The notes under the pieces are model-generated. The model had not been told where the DNA came from. It did not search any database and saw nothing but the letters and a program-made list of their open reading frames with translations. The position numbers and the translations under genes are program-made. Below, piece by piece: positions 26,358 to 34,147 of a stretch of DNA of 41,010 bases (the first letter of the stretch is position 1; every line of letters begins with the position of its first letter). The DNA is from an uncultured Gemmiger sp. (GTDB lineage: Bacteria > Bacillota > Clostridia > Oscillospirales > Ruminococcaceae): positions 1-41,010 of the forward strand of contig CALWNP010000021.1 in the NCBI GenBank assembly GCA_944382835.1, read 5' to 3'.

Positions 26358-27286
26358 ATGGAGATTTTGATGATTCTGCTGGAACAGATCGGTCTGTTCG
26401 TCATTTACATTCTGGTGGGCGTGCTCATGGTCAAAACCCATGTGCTGAACCGGGACACCCTCGAGACCATCTCCCGCTTTGTGATGAAGCTGGCCATGCC
26501 GGTGATGATCTTTGTCAACACCATTGACGGGGTGGATCTGCAGTCGCTGCTGCAGTCCCTCTCCCTGCTGGGGCTGACCGCCGTGCTCTATCTCTGCACC
26601 TATCTGCTGGCCCGGCTGCTGGTGGTGATCTTCCACCTGCAGGGGGACCGCGCCCAGGTCTACCGGGCACTGTCCATGTTCGGCAACATCGGCTTTATGG
26701 GCATCCCCATCATCTCCAGCATCTTCCCCGACCGCGGCATGCTCTACATCGCCGTCTTCACCATCATCGACCAGCTGGTGCTCTGGACAATGGGCGTCAA
26801 GCTCACCACCCCGGGCGGCCAGGGCTCCTTTGATCCCAAAAAGATGGTCAACCCCTGCACCGTGGCGGTGGTGCTGTCGGTGGTCTTTGTGGTGACCGGC
26901 ATCCGTCTGCGTCGCTGCTCACCACCGCTCTGGAAAAGATCGGCGGCACCGCCACCCCGCTGGCCATGATCTATCTGGGCGGCGTCTTTGCCTGCATGAA
27001 TGTCCTCAAATACCTGCGTATCCGGGAGTTTTACGGCATTGTGGCAGTCAAGATGCTGCTGTTTCCGCTGGCCTACTATCTGGTGCTCAAGCTGCTGCCC
27101 CTGGACCCCAACATTCATCTGACCATTGCGCTGCTGGCCGCCATGCCCGCCATGTCCTCCATCGTCATGATGGCCCAGGTCTCCGGCTCGGAGGGGGATT
27201 ACGCTATGGGCGGCATCCTGGTCACCACCGTCTGTTCCATCGCCACCATCCCGCTGGCCTGTCTGCTGATGCAGATGATGGGCTAA
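26358..27286 (+). pseudogene. AEC-family auxin efflux carrier-like permease, frameshifted
   Basis: Membrane permease of the AEC (auxin efflux carrier/MleP-like) family, usual length about 310 residues. Frame one starts at 26358 (GGAG 6 bases upstream) with hydrophobic helices and the family-like RFVMKLAMPVMIFVNT and MFGNIGFMGIPI. It breaks around 26910-26915. The second frame carries LLTTALEKIGGTATPLAMIYLGG onward to the end, with AMPAMSSIVMMAQ. Insertion of one C near 26910 would restore GIRLPSLLTTALEK, so a one-base deletion is inferred. Related proteins transport organic anions or amino-acid-like compounds. Non-functional if the sequence is correct. Confidence 0.8.
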
Positions 27287-27306
27287 ACCCGGGTTGGTTT
27301 TCCGAC

Positions 27307-27351
27307 AAAAGGAGACAGGCTGTCCCGCATGGGGGCAGCCTGTCTCCTTTT
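27307..27351. terminator. Bidirectional hairpin terminator
   Basis: 16-base perfect inverted repeat (27307-27322 with 27336-27351), A-rich before and T-rich after. It separates the permease pseudogene from the convergent GH120 gene and can serve both. Confidence 0.85.
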
Positions 27352-27413
27352 CGTTTGTGTGGTGAGAATATTGTGGGAGGGTTGAGATGGGTTTCAGCCG
27401 CGGCGGCTGCCCG

Positions 27414-29429
27414 TTACCGGGCAACCGGACCGCTGTTGCTGTCGTCAAACAGAGGTTCTTCCAGCTCTGCACCGCTGGCAAAGGGGCCGGGCAGCGGGTT
27501 GGGCGCCCGGTGACGGCCGAGGTAGTCGGCGTTGAAGTAGATGGGAGTGCCGTCGGGGTTCTCGTAGGGTTCCTCCGGCTCGAAGGCCTTGCCCAACAGC
27601 ATGGTGGTGACGCTGGGGGTCTTCATCTGGGGCAGCAGATCGTAGAGGTTGGTTTCCAGGGTGGTGCGGCCGTCCTGCTCCTTCAGGGACAGGGTGACCT
27701 TGTCGGGCACCACCACGGCGTCCTTTTCCTTTTCCCAGCACTTGGCACCGCCGAAGTAGACGTTGCCCTCCGCCCAGATGGGCAGGTGGCCGTCGTGCGC
27801 GGGGGCCAGCTTCATCATGTCAGGGGTATCGGTGTCCATGTCGAACTGGGCAATCCACTCGTCATAGGTGGGATAGCCGTCAAAGACATGGGTGCCCACC
27901 GCGCGGTTCTCCTCATCCTTGCCGTCATCCACATCGTGGGGGATGATCATGGGCTCGGCCGGGCCGTTCTGGATGAAGATGTTGTTGTAGAACCGGTCGT
28001 CACCGTGGAGGATGGACATAAAGCCCATGACCTCGGTGCGGTGCGGGATGTGGTAGGGGGTGTACCGCGGGCCGGTGCCGCCGCCCACGCAGGTGAGTGC
28101 GCCGGCGATCAGGTTGTGGACCATGGCCACGCCCTGGGTGGCAAACCGCAGCGAGGCCTCGCTGAGCAGGATGTTGTTGTCGATGAGGGTGGGACCGTGG
28201 CCCACCTCCACAAAGATATCCTGGCTCATCATGCCGCCCTTGAGGGGCTGGGCAAAGGACGGCCGCTGGTTGTCGTGGAAGAGGTTCTGGGTGATGCGGG
28301 TGCCCTGGGCCTCCCAGTCACACCAGATGCCCATGGTGCAGTGATGAATGTGGTTGCGGCGGAAGATCACGTCGATGGCGGCGTGCATCTTGATGCCGGC
28401 GATCTCGGCACCGCCCAGCTCCATCATGTTGTTGATGTGGTGGATGTGGTTGTCCTCGATGACCGAGAAGACACCGCCCATCCGGCCGATGATGCCGCCC
28501 TGCTGGCAGTCATGGATGTCGCAGCGGCGCACAATGTGGCTGCCCACATTCTCCTTGAGCCAGCCGTGGTACTGGCCGCGGCAGACCGCATCCCGCTCCA
28601 TCTGGGTGGGGGATTTGACATGCTTGGTGGTGAAGTAGTGGTTGTTGTCGGGGTCATAGTATTTGCCCAGGGAGATGCCGGCACACTTGGAGTTGGAGAT
28701 CTCGCAGTCCTCGATGATCCAGCCCTTGGACCAGTGGGGGCCGATCATGCCCTCCTGATAGGCGGCGGGCGGTGCCCAGTTGGTGGCCGCCTTGGTGATG
28801 CAGAATCCGCTGACCGTGATGTACCCCACCCCGGTCTTGCTGGGGTAGAAGCAGTAACGGCGGACGTTGATCTCCACATTCTCGGCGTTGGGGTCCTTGC
28901 CCTGGAAGTTGCAGTAGAAGACGGTGTCCCCGCCGTCCTGCTCGGCGTACCACTTGTAGGTAGAGGCTTCCGGCTCCCAGGAGCAGGGATAGACCTCGCC
29001 CTTGATGCACTCGTCCAGGTTGCCGGCCTCATACATCGCCTTGTCGTTGAGGTAGACGCAGCCGGTGTGCTTGGACTTGCCGGCAAAGTACCAGTCGCCG
29101 TAGACAAAGGTGGTGTAGGGGTTGTAATCGCCGAACAGGGTGTTGGAGACCCGGGCGGTCCAGACGTTGCCCTGGTACTGGGTCCAGCCCTTGACGCATT
29201 CGGCACCGGTGATCACCGCGCCGCCGGGCACCGAGGACCGGTAGACAATGCGCTTGTCATCGCTTTCGCCGGCATTGACGGGGTCCACCCATTCCCGGTA
29301 GCAGCCGGGCAGCACAATGACTTCATCCCCGGCCACGGCGACCTTGGCCGCCTCCCCGATGGTCTGGTACGGGCGGGCTTCGGTGCCGTCACCGCTGCGG
29401 TATGCTGAGGCAGAAACATAGATTTTCAA
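27414..29429 (-). CDS. GH120-type beta-helix glycosidase, probable beta-xylosidase
   Basis: 671-residue right-handed beta-helix protein resembling the GH120 beta-xylosidases. The N-terminus KIYVSASAYRSGDGTEARPY followed by GDEVIVLPGCYREWVDP is typical of that family. Repeated helix turns carry N/H ladders (NHIHHI, RRNHIHHC, HDNQ, DNNIL). By family analogy the nucleophile would be the Asp in MGIWCDWEAQGT and the acid/base the Glu in QDIFVEVGHG; the gap between them is longer than in the characterised enzyme. It has no signal peptide, so is cytoplasmic. The start is a TTG at 29429: AAGGAGGAG sits just upstream and no suitable ATG exists. Polysaccharide lyase-like activity is an alternative. Confidence 0.8.
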   Translation of the reverse strand: MKIYVSASAYRSGDGTEARPYQTIGEAAKVAVAGDEVIVLPGCYREWVDPVNAGESDDKRIVYRSSVPGGAVITGAECVKGWTQYQGNVWTARVSNTLFGDYNPYTTFVYGDWYFAGKSKHTGCVYLNDKAMYEAGNLDECIKGEVYPCSWEPEASTYKWYAEQDGGDTVFYCNFQGKDPNAENVEINVRRYCFYPSKTGVGYITVSGFCITKAATNWAPPAAYQEGMIGPHWSKGWIIEDCEISNSKCAGISLGKYYDPDNNHYFTTKHVKSPTQMERDAVCRGQYHGWLKENVGSHIVRRCDIHDCQQGGIIGRMGGVFSVIEDNHIHHINNMMELGGAEIAGIKMHAAIDVIFRRNHIHHCTMGIWCDWEAQGTRITQNLFHDNQRPSFAQPLKGGMMSQDIFVEVGHGPTLIDNNILLSEASLRFATQGVAMVHNLIAGALTCVGGGTGPRYTPYHIPHRTEVMGFMSILHGDDRFYNNIFIQNGPAEPMIIPHDVDDGKDEENRAVGTHVFDGYPTYDEWIAQFDMDTDTPDMMKLAPAHDGHLPIWAEGNVYFGGAKCWEKEKDAVVVPDKVTLSLKEQDGRTTLETNLYDLLPQMKTPSVTTMLLGKAFEPEEPYENPDGTPIYFNADYLGRHRAPNPLPGPFASGAELEEPLFDDSNSGPVAR

Positions 29430-29760
29430 CAGAATCTCCTCCTTTTGAATCGGAATTTGTTTATCTTGCAAAGGATTGGCTTCTGTCCACAGTGTAGCAT
29501 AGTTTTTTCCAAAAAGAATGCACTTTTTGGACATTTTTTATCTCATATGCCGCAAAAATCAGCGAGAAGGGGAAACAAACCGGCGCTTTGCTCCCCTGTT
29601 CCCCGCCTATTTTCCTTGCCGCCCGGCCTTTGGTTCCGGGGACTGCTGCCCTGCCATCGCCGCACTGGCGGGAAGGGCGGATTGCTTGTATAATAATGGA
29701 AAGACACCGGATTGGATGGCACAGAAGATGCATCGGATTTCTTGGGAAGGAGGCTGTTTC
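29430..29760. other. Intergenic region between GH120 and an uncharacterised gene
   Basis: 331 bases between divergent genes. The GH120 side is AT-rich and holds its promoter and a palindrome (29491-29530). On the plus strand TATAAT at 29689-29694 is a good -10 for the gene at 29761, without a clear -35. No RNA gene or further coding sequence was seen; short frames here lack coding character. Confidence 0.5.
29491..29530 (-). promoter_or_regulatory. GH120 promoter with palindromic candidate operator
   Basis: Minus strand TGCTACACT (extended -10, core TACACT at 29491-29496). Immediately upstream CCAAAAAG (29509-29516) and CTTTTTGG (29523-29530) form a perfect 8-base inverted repeat with a 6-base spacer, overlapping the -35 area. 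It could bind a dimeric repressor such as a LacI-type protein. No such regulator gene is adjacent. Confidence 0.45.
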
Positions 29761-30513
29761 ATGCAGGACCGTTACACCGGCGACATCGGAGACTATGGCA
29801 AGCTGGGTCTGCTCCGCCGTCTGACTGCGGCCGGGCTGCGTGTGGGCGTCAACTGGTATCGGACCCCCGATGAAGACCACAATGAAGACGGGAAATTCAC
29901 CCGGTATCTTACCCCCTCCGGCAACAACTTTTACCGGACTTGCGATCCGCTGTTATGGGAGGCGCTGGGGAAGATTGTGGGAAGTGGACAGCGGCAGGTT
30001 GCGTCTCTGGAATCCCCCGACATTCTGGACGCCGTCTTTTTCCATGACCTGTTGGACTTCCGCGGGCTGTCCGCTGCTGAACGCTCGCAGATCCGTGAGG
30101 AATGGCACAGCCGGGCGCTGGCAAAGCTGAACGGCTGCGATCTTGTCTTTGTGGACCCGGACAATGGCCTGATGGTGCGTTCCGCTTTGCGGACCAAAAA
30201 GGGCAATAAGTATGTTCTGCCGGAGGAACTGTTCGCCTATTATCAGCAGGGAGCCAGCGTCCTGTACTACCAGCACAAGGCCCGCCGCCCGGACTGTTTC
30301 TATGCAGACCAGCATGATAAATTGCTGCAGGACCGGCGGATCCGGGGCGCCGAAGGGCTGGGCCTGAAATTCACCCGGACGTCTTTGCGGTATTACTGGT
30401 TCCTACTGCATCCCGAGCACGCAGAAACCATCCGCAGCTGCGTGGGTTCTCTGTTGAATGGCCCATGGGGCGGATGTTTCCAGCTGTGCCGATTCTGTCC
30501 CGATGTCCCGTGA
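29761..30513 (+). CDS. Uncharacterised protein with DPDNG motif
   Basis: 250-residue soluble protein I do not recognise as a named family, though its look is that of a conserved bacterial hypothetical. It begins MQDRYTGDIGDYGKLGLLRR, then has VNWYRTPDEDHNEDGK and, near the middle, CDLVFVDPDNGLMVRS at the end of a predicted beta-strand. A strand ending in DPDNG is reminiscent of the DPPY/DPPF loop of Rossmann-like methyltransferases, but no SAM-binding glycine motif is evident. No membrane segment or signal is present. GGAAGGAGG precedes the ATG. It is followed 78 bases later by another uncharacterised gene in the same direction, probably in one transcript. Confidence 0.75.
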   Translation: MQDRYTGDIGDYGKLGLLRRLTAAGLRVGVNWYRTPDEDHNEDGKFTRYLTPSGNNFYRTCDPLLWEALGKIVGSGQRQVASLESPDILDAVFFHDLLDFRGLSAAERSQIREEWHSRALAKLNGCDLVFVDPDNGLMVRSALRTKKGNKYVLPEELFAYYQQGASVLYYQHKARRPDCFYADQHDKLLQDRRIRGAEGLGLKFTRTSLRYYWFLLHPEHAETIRSCVGSLLNGPWGGCFQLCRFCPDVP

Positions 30514-30591
30514 ATTTCACCAGGGCTGTCCCGCCGCAGCTGGCGGCCCTGCAAGCCTGGGAAACAGAAAACACCTGAGAGGTCTTTTATC

Positions 30592-31398
30592 ATGAGCGTT
30601 CAACATCCAGATCTGACGTGCCCGACCCACGGGCCAAAGATTGACCGGATTCAGGTGGATTACCGCCGTCGGACCACCGTATTTCCCCAAACGGACGGGG
30701 AGCATTGGAAATCCTTCACCCGCCTGTACGACGAGCATCTGATTCTGGACCGGGCTTCGGGGACGCTGGAACTGCAGTTTGCGCTGGGTCCCGGCCGCTC
30801 GATCTCCCACAGCTATCAGGCAAAGGAGCAGGTGGTCGATCTGCTCAACCAATTTTCCGAGGAAGCACTGTTCGGGGACTGTTACCCCACAACCGGGGAC
30901 GGGGTGGAACAGCCCGGCGCAGGCAAGGATTTTGCAGAGAACCCCTACCGCTCCACCTCTTATCTGATCACCGTCCGGTACCGCGGCAAGAAGGAGCGGC
31001 GGTTTTCCGGCTCCTATGACAGGGATTGTCTTCCCCGGGATTATGCCCGCTTCATACAGCCGGTTTTATCGATGCTCCAGGGCTTTGGCTTCGGAGAAAT
31101 GCTCTTTCCCGAAACATATGAGAGGAACCGGCGAAAAAAGGGAGAGCTGATCTATTGCAGCGTGGAATTTGACGACGGCTGGAAAACCTACTATTACCGC
31201 ACTGAGGACGACTCCCTGGATGTGGGCGATTCGGTGATCGTTCCCGCCGGGGAGGACAATCACCCTGCCATGGCAAGGATCGTCAAGGTAGAATATTATC
31301 CGCCGGAAAAGGTCCCCTTCCCCCTGCCCAAAACCAAGCAGATTCTGCGCCGCGCCACCGACGAGGATCTGGAAGACGACAACGGAGAGGGAAAATAA
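30592..31398 (+). CDS. Uncharacterised protein, possible small C-terminal beta-barrel
   Basis: 268-residue soluble protein, family not recognised. The first 190 residues are mixed alpha/beta with many charged residues. The last 80 read YCSVEFDDGWKTYYYRTEDD, then LDVGDSVIVP and ARIVKVEYYPPEKVPFPL, a pattern like a small beta-barrel that recalls the N-terminal domain of the primosome helicase PriA; this is only a resemblance. It ends in an acidic tail. GAGAGG precedes the ATG at 30592. It lies downstream of the DPDNG-motif gene and is closed by the terminator at 31426. Confidence 0.7.
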   Translation: MSVQHPDLTCPTHGPKIDRIQVDYRRRTTVFPQTDGEHWKSFTRLYDEHLILDRASGTLELQFALGPGRSISHSYQAKEQVVDLLNQFSEEALFGDCYPTTGDGVEQPGAGKDFAENPYRSTSYLITVRYRGKKERRFSGSYDRDCLPRDYARFIQPVLSMLQGFGFGEMLFPETYERNRRKKGELIYCSVEFDDGWKTYYYRTEDDSLDVGDSVIVPAGEDNHPAMARIVKVEYYPPEKVPFPLPKTKQILRRATDEDLEDDNGEGK

Positions 31399-31425
31399 AA
31401 TTCCATAAATCAGATTACAACCACG

Positions 31426-31466
31426 GGGCTGTTGCAAAACGAAAGTTGAGCAGCAGCCCTCTTTTG
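31426..31466 (+). terminator. Terminator after the two uncharacterised genes
   Basis: GGGCTGTTGC (31426-31435) pairs with GCAGCAGCCC (31450-31459) with one G-U pair, followed by TCTTTT. Confidence 0.65.
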
Positions 31467-31470
31467 GTGG

Positions 31471-32448
31471 TCAATCAGCCCAGTGGGAATTCCGGAAGAT
31501 GGCCCGGCCCACCCCGATCAGGTCGGCAGTGCCTTCCTCCAAAAGTGCCTGGGCCTGGGCCAGGGTAGTGACCCCACCGGTCAGAAGAACCGGGATCTGC
31601 ACCGCCTGCTTGGCAGCCCGGGACATATCCTGGAAATACCCCGGCTCCTGATGGCCCGGACGGACAAAGCCGTTCATGCCGCCGGTAAGATGGAGCAGGT
31701 CTGTGCTGCTTTCCGCCAGAATCCGGCAGGCCGCCGTGGAATCTTCCAGCGTGCTGCCCCCCTCCTGGTAATCACATCCACCCAGCCGGACTGCCACCGG
31801 GAAATCCTCTCCTGCCGCTCGGCGCACCGCCTGCAACACCTCCCGATGGAAACGGGTCCGGTTTTCCACCGACTGCGGTCCGTAGGCGTCAGAACGATGA
31901 TTGGCCAGGGGTGAATAGAACTGATTCAGCAGATAGCCGTGGGCAGAATGGATTTCCACCCCGTCGAAACCGGCCTCTCTGGCCCGCCGGGCAGCCTCGC
32001 CAAAGGCCTGTGCCGTCTCCTGAATCTGCCGGACTGTCATTTCGACTGGAATTTCTTTTTGCTGCTTGGGGTGACAGATGGCACTGGGGCCAACCGGCGC
32101 CTGTCCAGTCACCTGGGAGGAGGCAGCCGTGCCGGCATGGCTCAGCTGGGCAAAGATTCTGACACCTTCTTGATGTACGTAGTCAGTCAGACGCCGCCAG
32201 CCCGGGATGGTTTCCTCCTCTGCCAGAGAAGTCTGACCGGGATGGGCTTTGCCCTGCTGGCTGACATAGCTGTGTTCGGTGATGATGAGTCCGATTTTGC
32301 TGTACCGGGCCCGTTCCTGGTAATAGGCGCATACCGCATCCGTGACGTTTCCGGTTTCGTCGGCTTTGGCAGTGGCCATGGGCGGCATCACCAGGCGTTT
32401 TTTCAGAACCGGATCATGGATGGCAATGGGTTCAAACAGACGAGACAT
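31471..32448 (-). CDS. NADH:flavin oxidoreductase, Old Yellow Enzyme family
   Basis: 325-residue FMN-dependent TIM-barrel reductase of the OYE family, the short form without the C-terminal iron-sulfur and FAD domains. Visible signatures are LKKRLVMPPMATAKA at the N-terminus, FAQLSHAG, the family signature VEIHSAHGYLLNQFYSPLAN followed by NRSD-like HRSDAYG and ENRTRF, and the FMN phosphate segment LLTGGVT...ADLIGVGRAIF. It probably reduces activated alkenes; physiological substrate unknown. AAAGGA precedes the ATG at 32448; a TTG two codons upstream is less likely. It lies downstream of a MATE transporter remnant on the same strand. Confidence 0.9.
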   Translation of the reverse strand: MSRLFEPIAIHDPVLKKRLVMPPMATAKADETGNVTDAVCAYYQERARYSKIGLIITEHSYVSQQGKAHPGQTSLAEEETIPGWRRLTDYVHQEGVRIFAQLSHAGTAASSQVTGQAPVGPSAICHPKQQKEIPVEMTVRQIQETAQAFGEAARRAREAGFDGVEIHSAHGYLLNQFYSPLANHRSDAYGPQSVENRTRFHREVLQAVRRAAGEDFPVAVRLGGCDYQEGGSTLEDSTAACRILAESSTDLLHLTGGMNGFVRPGHQEPGYFQDMSRAAKQAVQIPVLLTGGVTTLAQAQALLEEGTADLIGVGRAIFRNSHWAD

Positions 32449-32478
32449 AGACAAATCCTTTCTTTGGAAATCATCGTG

Positions 32479-32622
32479 TTACAGACGGGCAGACCGGGAA
32501 TCCAGCTTCCTCAGTTCCAGGAATCCCAGAGTCAAAGCCAGCACAAAGGCACAGGCATCTCCCACCGGGCCGGCCCACAGAGCACCCTCCACCCCCAGGA
32601 AACGGGGCAAGATTGGCCAGAT
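32479..32622 (-). pseudogene. C-terminal remnant of a MATE-family efflux transporter
   Basis: About 47 codons, from IWPILPRFLGVEGALWAGP to a stop at 32479, matching the end of MATE multidrug transporters (LPRFLGVEGALWAGPVGD is characteristic). All upstream sequence is missing: it ends abruptly at about 32622, where sequence from a different gene on the other strand begins. It was probably cotranscribed with the OYE gene before truncation. Confidence 0.7.
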
Positions 32623-33145
32623 GGCGGTGCCCATCGCCAAAGCGCTGGGTCTGCGGGTCATTGTGACCGGCAACGCCCGGGCCAAGGAACGGTTTCTTGC
32701 CATGGGGGTGGACCGGTATCTGGACTACAAAACCGAAAACTACTGGGACGCATTGTCCGAGGTGGACCATGTGATTGATACCCTGGGCCCCGCCGAATTT
32801 GACCATGAATTGTCGGTCCTGAAAAAGGGCGGACGGCTGGTCAGCCTGCGGACCGGCCCCAACAAGGCATTTGCCCTGCGGCATCAGATGGGCGGCGTGA
32901 AAAAGCTGCTGTTTACCCTGGCGGGCAGCAAATATGACAACGCCGCCCGAAAGCAGGGCAAGGAATACCGGTTCCTGTTTGTCCGCTCCAATGGCGAACA
33001 GCTGAAAGAAATTACCCGAATTGTGGAGGAACAGCAAATCCGGCCCGCCATCGATCCCCATGTCTTTTCCCTGGCACAGGCCAACGAAGCGCTGCAGCTG
33101 GTGGCCAAGGGACCGCTCAACGGAAAAGTCATCCTGCAGCTGTGA
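32621..33145 (+). pseudogene. C-terminal half of an MDR-family zinc-less alcohol dehydrogenase/quinone reductase
   Basis: About 174 codons resembling the second half of the MDR superfamily (NADPH:quinone reductase type): the cofactor-domain part VPIAKALGLRVIVTGNA, then MGVDRYLDYKTENYW, HVIDTLGP, LKKGGRLVSLR and a typical end FSLAQANEALQLVAKGPLNGKVIL. The N-terminal catalytic domain and the GxGGVG nucleotide-binding loop are missing. There is an in-frame ATG at 32621 but no ribosome binding site, so it is almost surely non-functional. It lies directly upstream of the EFR1 gene. Confidence 0.8.
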
Positions 33146-33159
33146 GAAAGGAGTTCATC

Positions 33160-33921
33160 ATGAAGCTTTATGAGATTGTCTTCAGCCCCACGGGCGGAAC
33201 AAAACGGGCGGCCGACCTTTTGACCGGTGCACTGGGGGGAGATGCCGCCTGTGTGGATCTCACCGATAGCAAACAGGATTTCCACGCCCTTCAACTGACC
33301 CGGGAGGATGTGGCCGTCCTTGCCGTACCGTCCTACGGCGGGCGCGTTCCCGCGGTGGCCGCCGAACGGCTGAAGATGCTGAACGGCCAGGGGGCCCGGG
33401 CCATCCTGCTCTGCGTCTACGGAAACCGGGCCTACGAAGACACCCTGGTTGAGCTGGAGGATGCCGCCAAGCAGGCCGGGTTCCGGGTGATTGCCGCGGT
33501 CGCCGCCATCGCCGAGCACTCCATCGCCCGGCAGTTTGCCGCAGGGCGTCCCGACGCCCGGGACGCGGCGACACTTTCCGATTTTGCCCGACAGATTCAG
33601 CGCAAACTTTCCACGGACAATGCCACGGAACCCTCGATCCCCGGGCATCGCCCTTACAAGAAGGCCGGGAATCTGGGGATGGTGCCCAAACCCACCAGGG
33701 ATTGTACCCGCTGCGGCGCCTGCGCCGCCCAGTGCCCCGTCCGGGCCATCGACCGCCAGGACCCGAAAAAGGTGGACAAAACGGCCTGCATCTCCTGCAT
33801 GCGCTGCGTCTCGGTCTGCCCCCAGCACGCCCGCAGGCTGAATCCGCTTCTGCTCCGTGCTGCCGGGCTGATGCTGAAGAAGGTCTGCTCCGACCGGAAG
33901 GACTGTGAGCTGTATCTCTGA
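33160..33921 (+). CDS. EFR1-type flavodoxin/ferredoxin protein
   Basis: 253-residue electron-transfer protein with a flavodoxin-like N-terminal domain (about 1-160; FMN phosphate loop FSPTGGTKRAA) and a C-terminal bacterial ferredoxin domain with two 4Fe-4S clusters: CTRCGACAAQCP and CISCMRCVSVCP. This arrangement is that of the EFR1 family, common in anaerobic Firmicutes and of undefined partner. GAAAGGAG precedes the ATG at 33160. It starts 14 bases after the truncated MDR gene; the original operon may have paired a reductase with this carrier. Confidence 0.88.
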   Translation: MKLYEIVFSPTGGTKRAADLLTGALGGDAACVDLTDSKQDFHALQLTREDVAVLAVPSYGGRVPAVAAERLKMLNGQGARAILLCVYGNRAYEDTLVELEDAAKQAGFRVIAAVAAIAEHSIARQFAAGRPDARDAATLSDFARQIQRKLSTDNATEPSIPGHRPYKKAGNLGMVPKPTRDCTRCGACAAQCPVRAIDRQDPKKVDKTACISCMRCVSVCPQHARRLNPLLLRAAGLMLKKVCSDRKDCELYL

Positions 33922-33922
33922 G

Positions 33923-34006
33923 CGGCCGGTCCCAACCGACTTCCACGCCCTGAAGAAGGGACCGGACGGCTGGAAGATTATGGCCAAGGTCTTCACCGAT
34001 GCCTGA
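33923..34006 (+). pseudogene. Remnant of an NTF2-like (lumazine-binding type) protein
   Basis: About 27 codons in frame after the EFR1 stop, reading TDFHALKKGPDGWKIMAKVF near the end. The pattern of a hydrophobic strand, K..DG.WKI..KVF and a quick stop is the usual C-terminus of NTF2-like/putative lumazine-binding proteins. No start codon or upstream body remains. This is another sign of gene loss in this stretch. Confidence 0.45.
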
Positions 34007-34043
34007 GCCGCACAGAGCCCATAAGCAGATCCATATGATCCGG

Positions 34044-34078
34044 AAGCCCGAAGGCATCTCTGCCCTCGGGCTTTTGTT
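34044..34078 (+). terminator. Terminator after the EFR1 gene
   Basis: AAGCCCG...GGCA (34044-34056) pairs with TGCC...CGGGCTT (34061-34073) with one mismatch and a 4-base loop, followed by TTTTGTT. Confidence 0.6.
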
Positions 34079-34147
34079 ATGGAGGTTTTCCCTGATTCTG
34101 AAGGCCCATGCTCCTTTGGAACACATCTGGGCTGCATTTTTCCAACG

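Noticed and set aside
26905-26920. Programmed frameshift in the AEC permease gene
   Set aside because: No slippery heptamer is present at the switch point; inserting a single C restores the normal sequence, so a deletion or sequence error is simpler.
31421-31466. GGGCTGTTGCAAAAC as a possible insertion sequence terminal repeat
   Set aside because: It pairs with GCAGCAGCCC just downstream and is followed by a T tract directly after a gene end, so a terminator explains it. No transposase is near.
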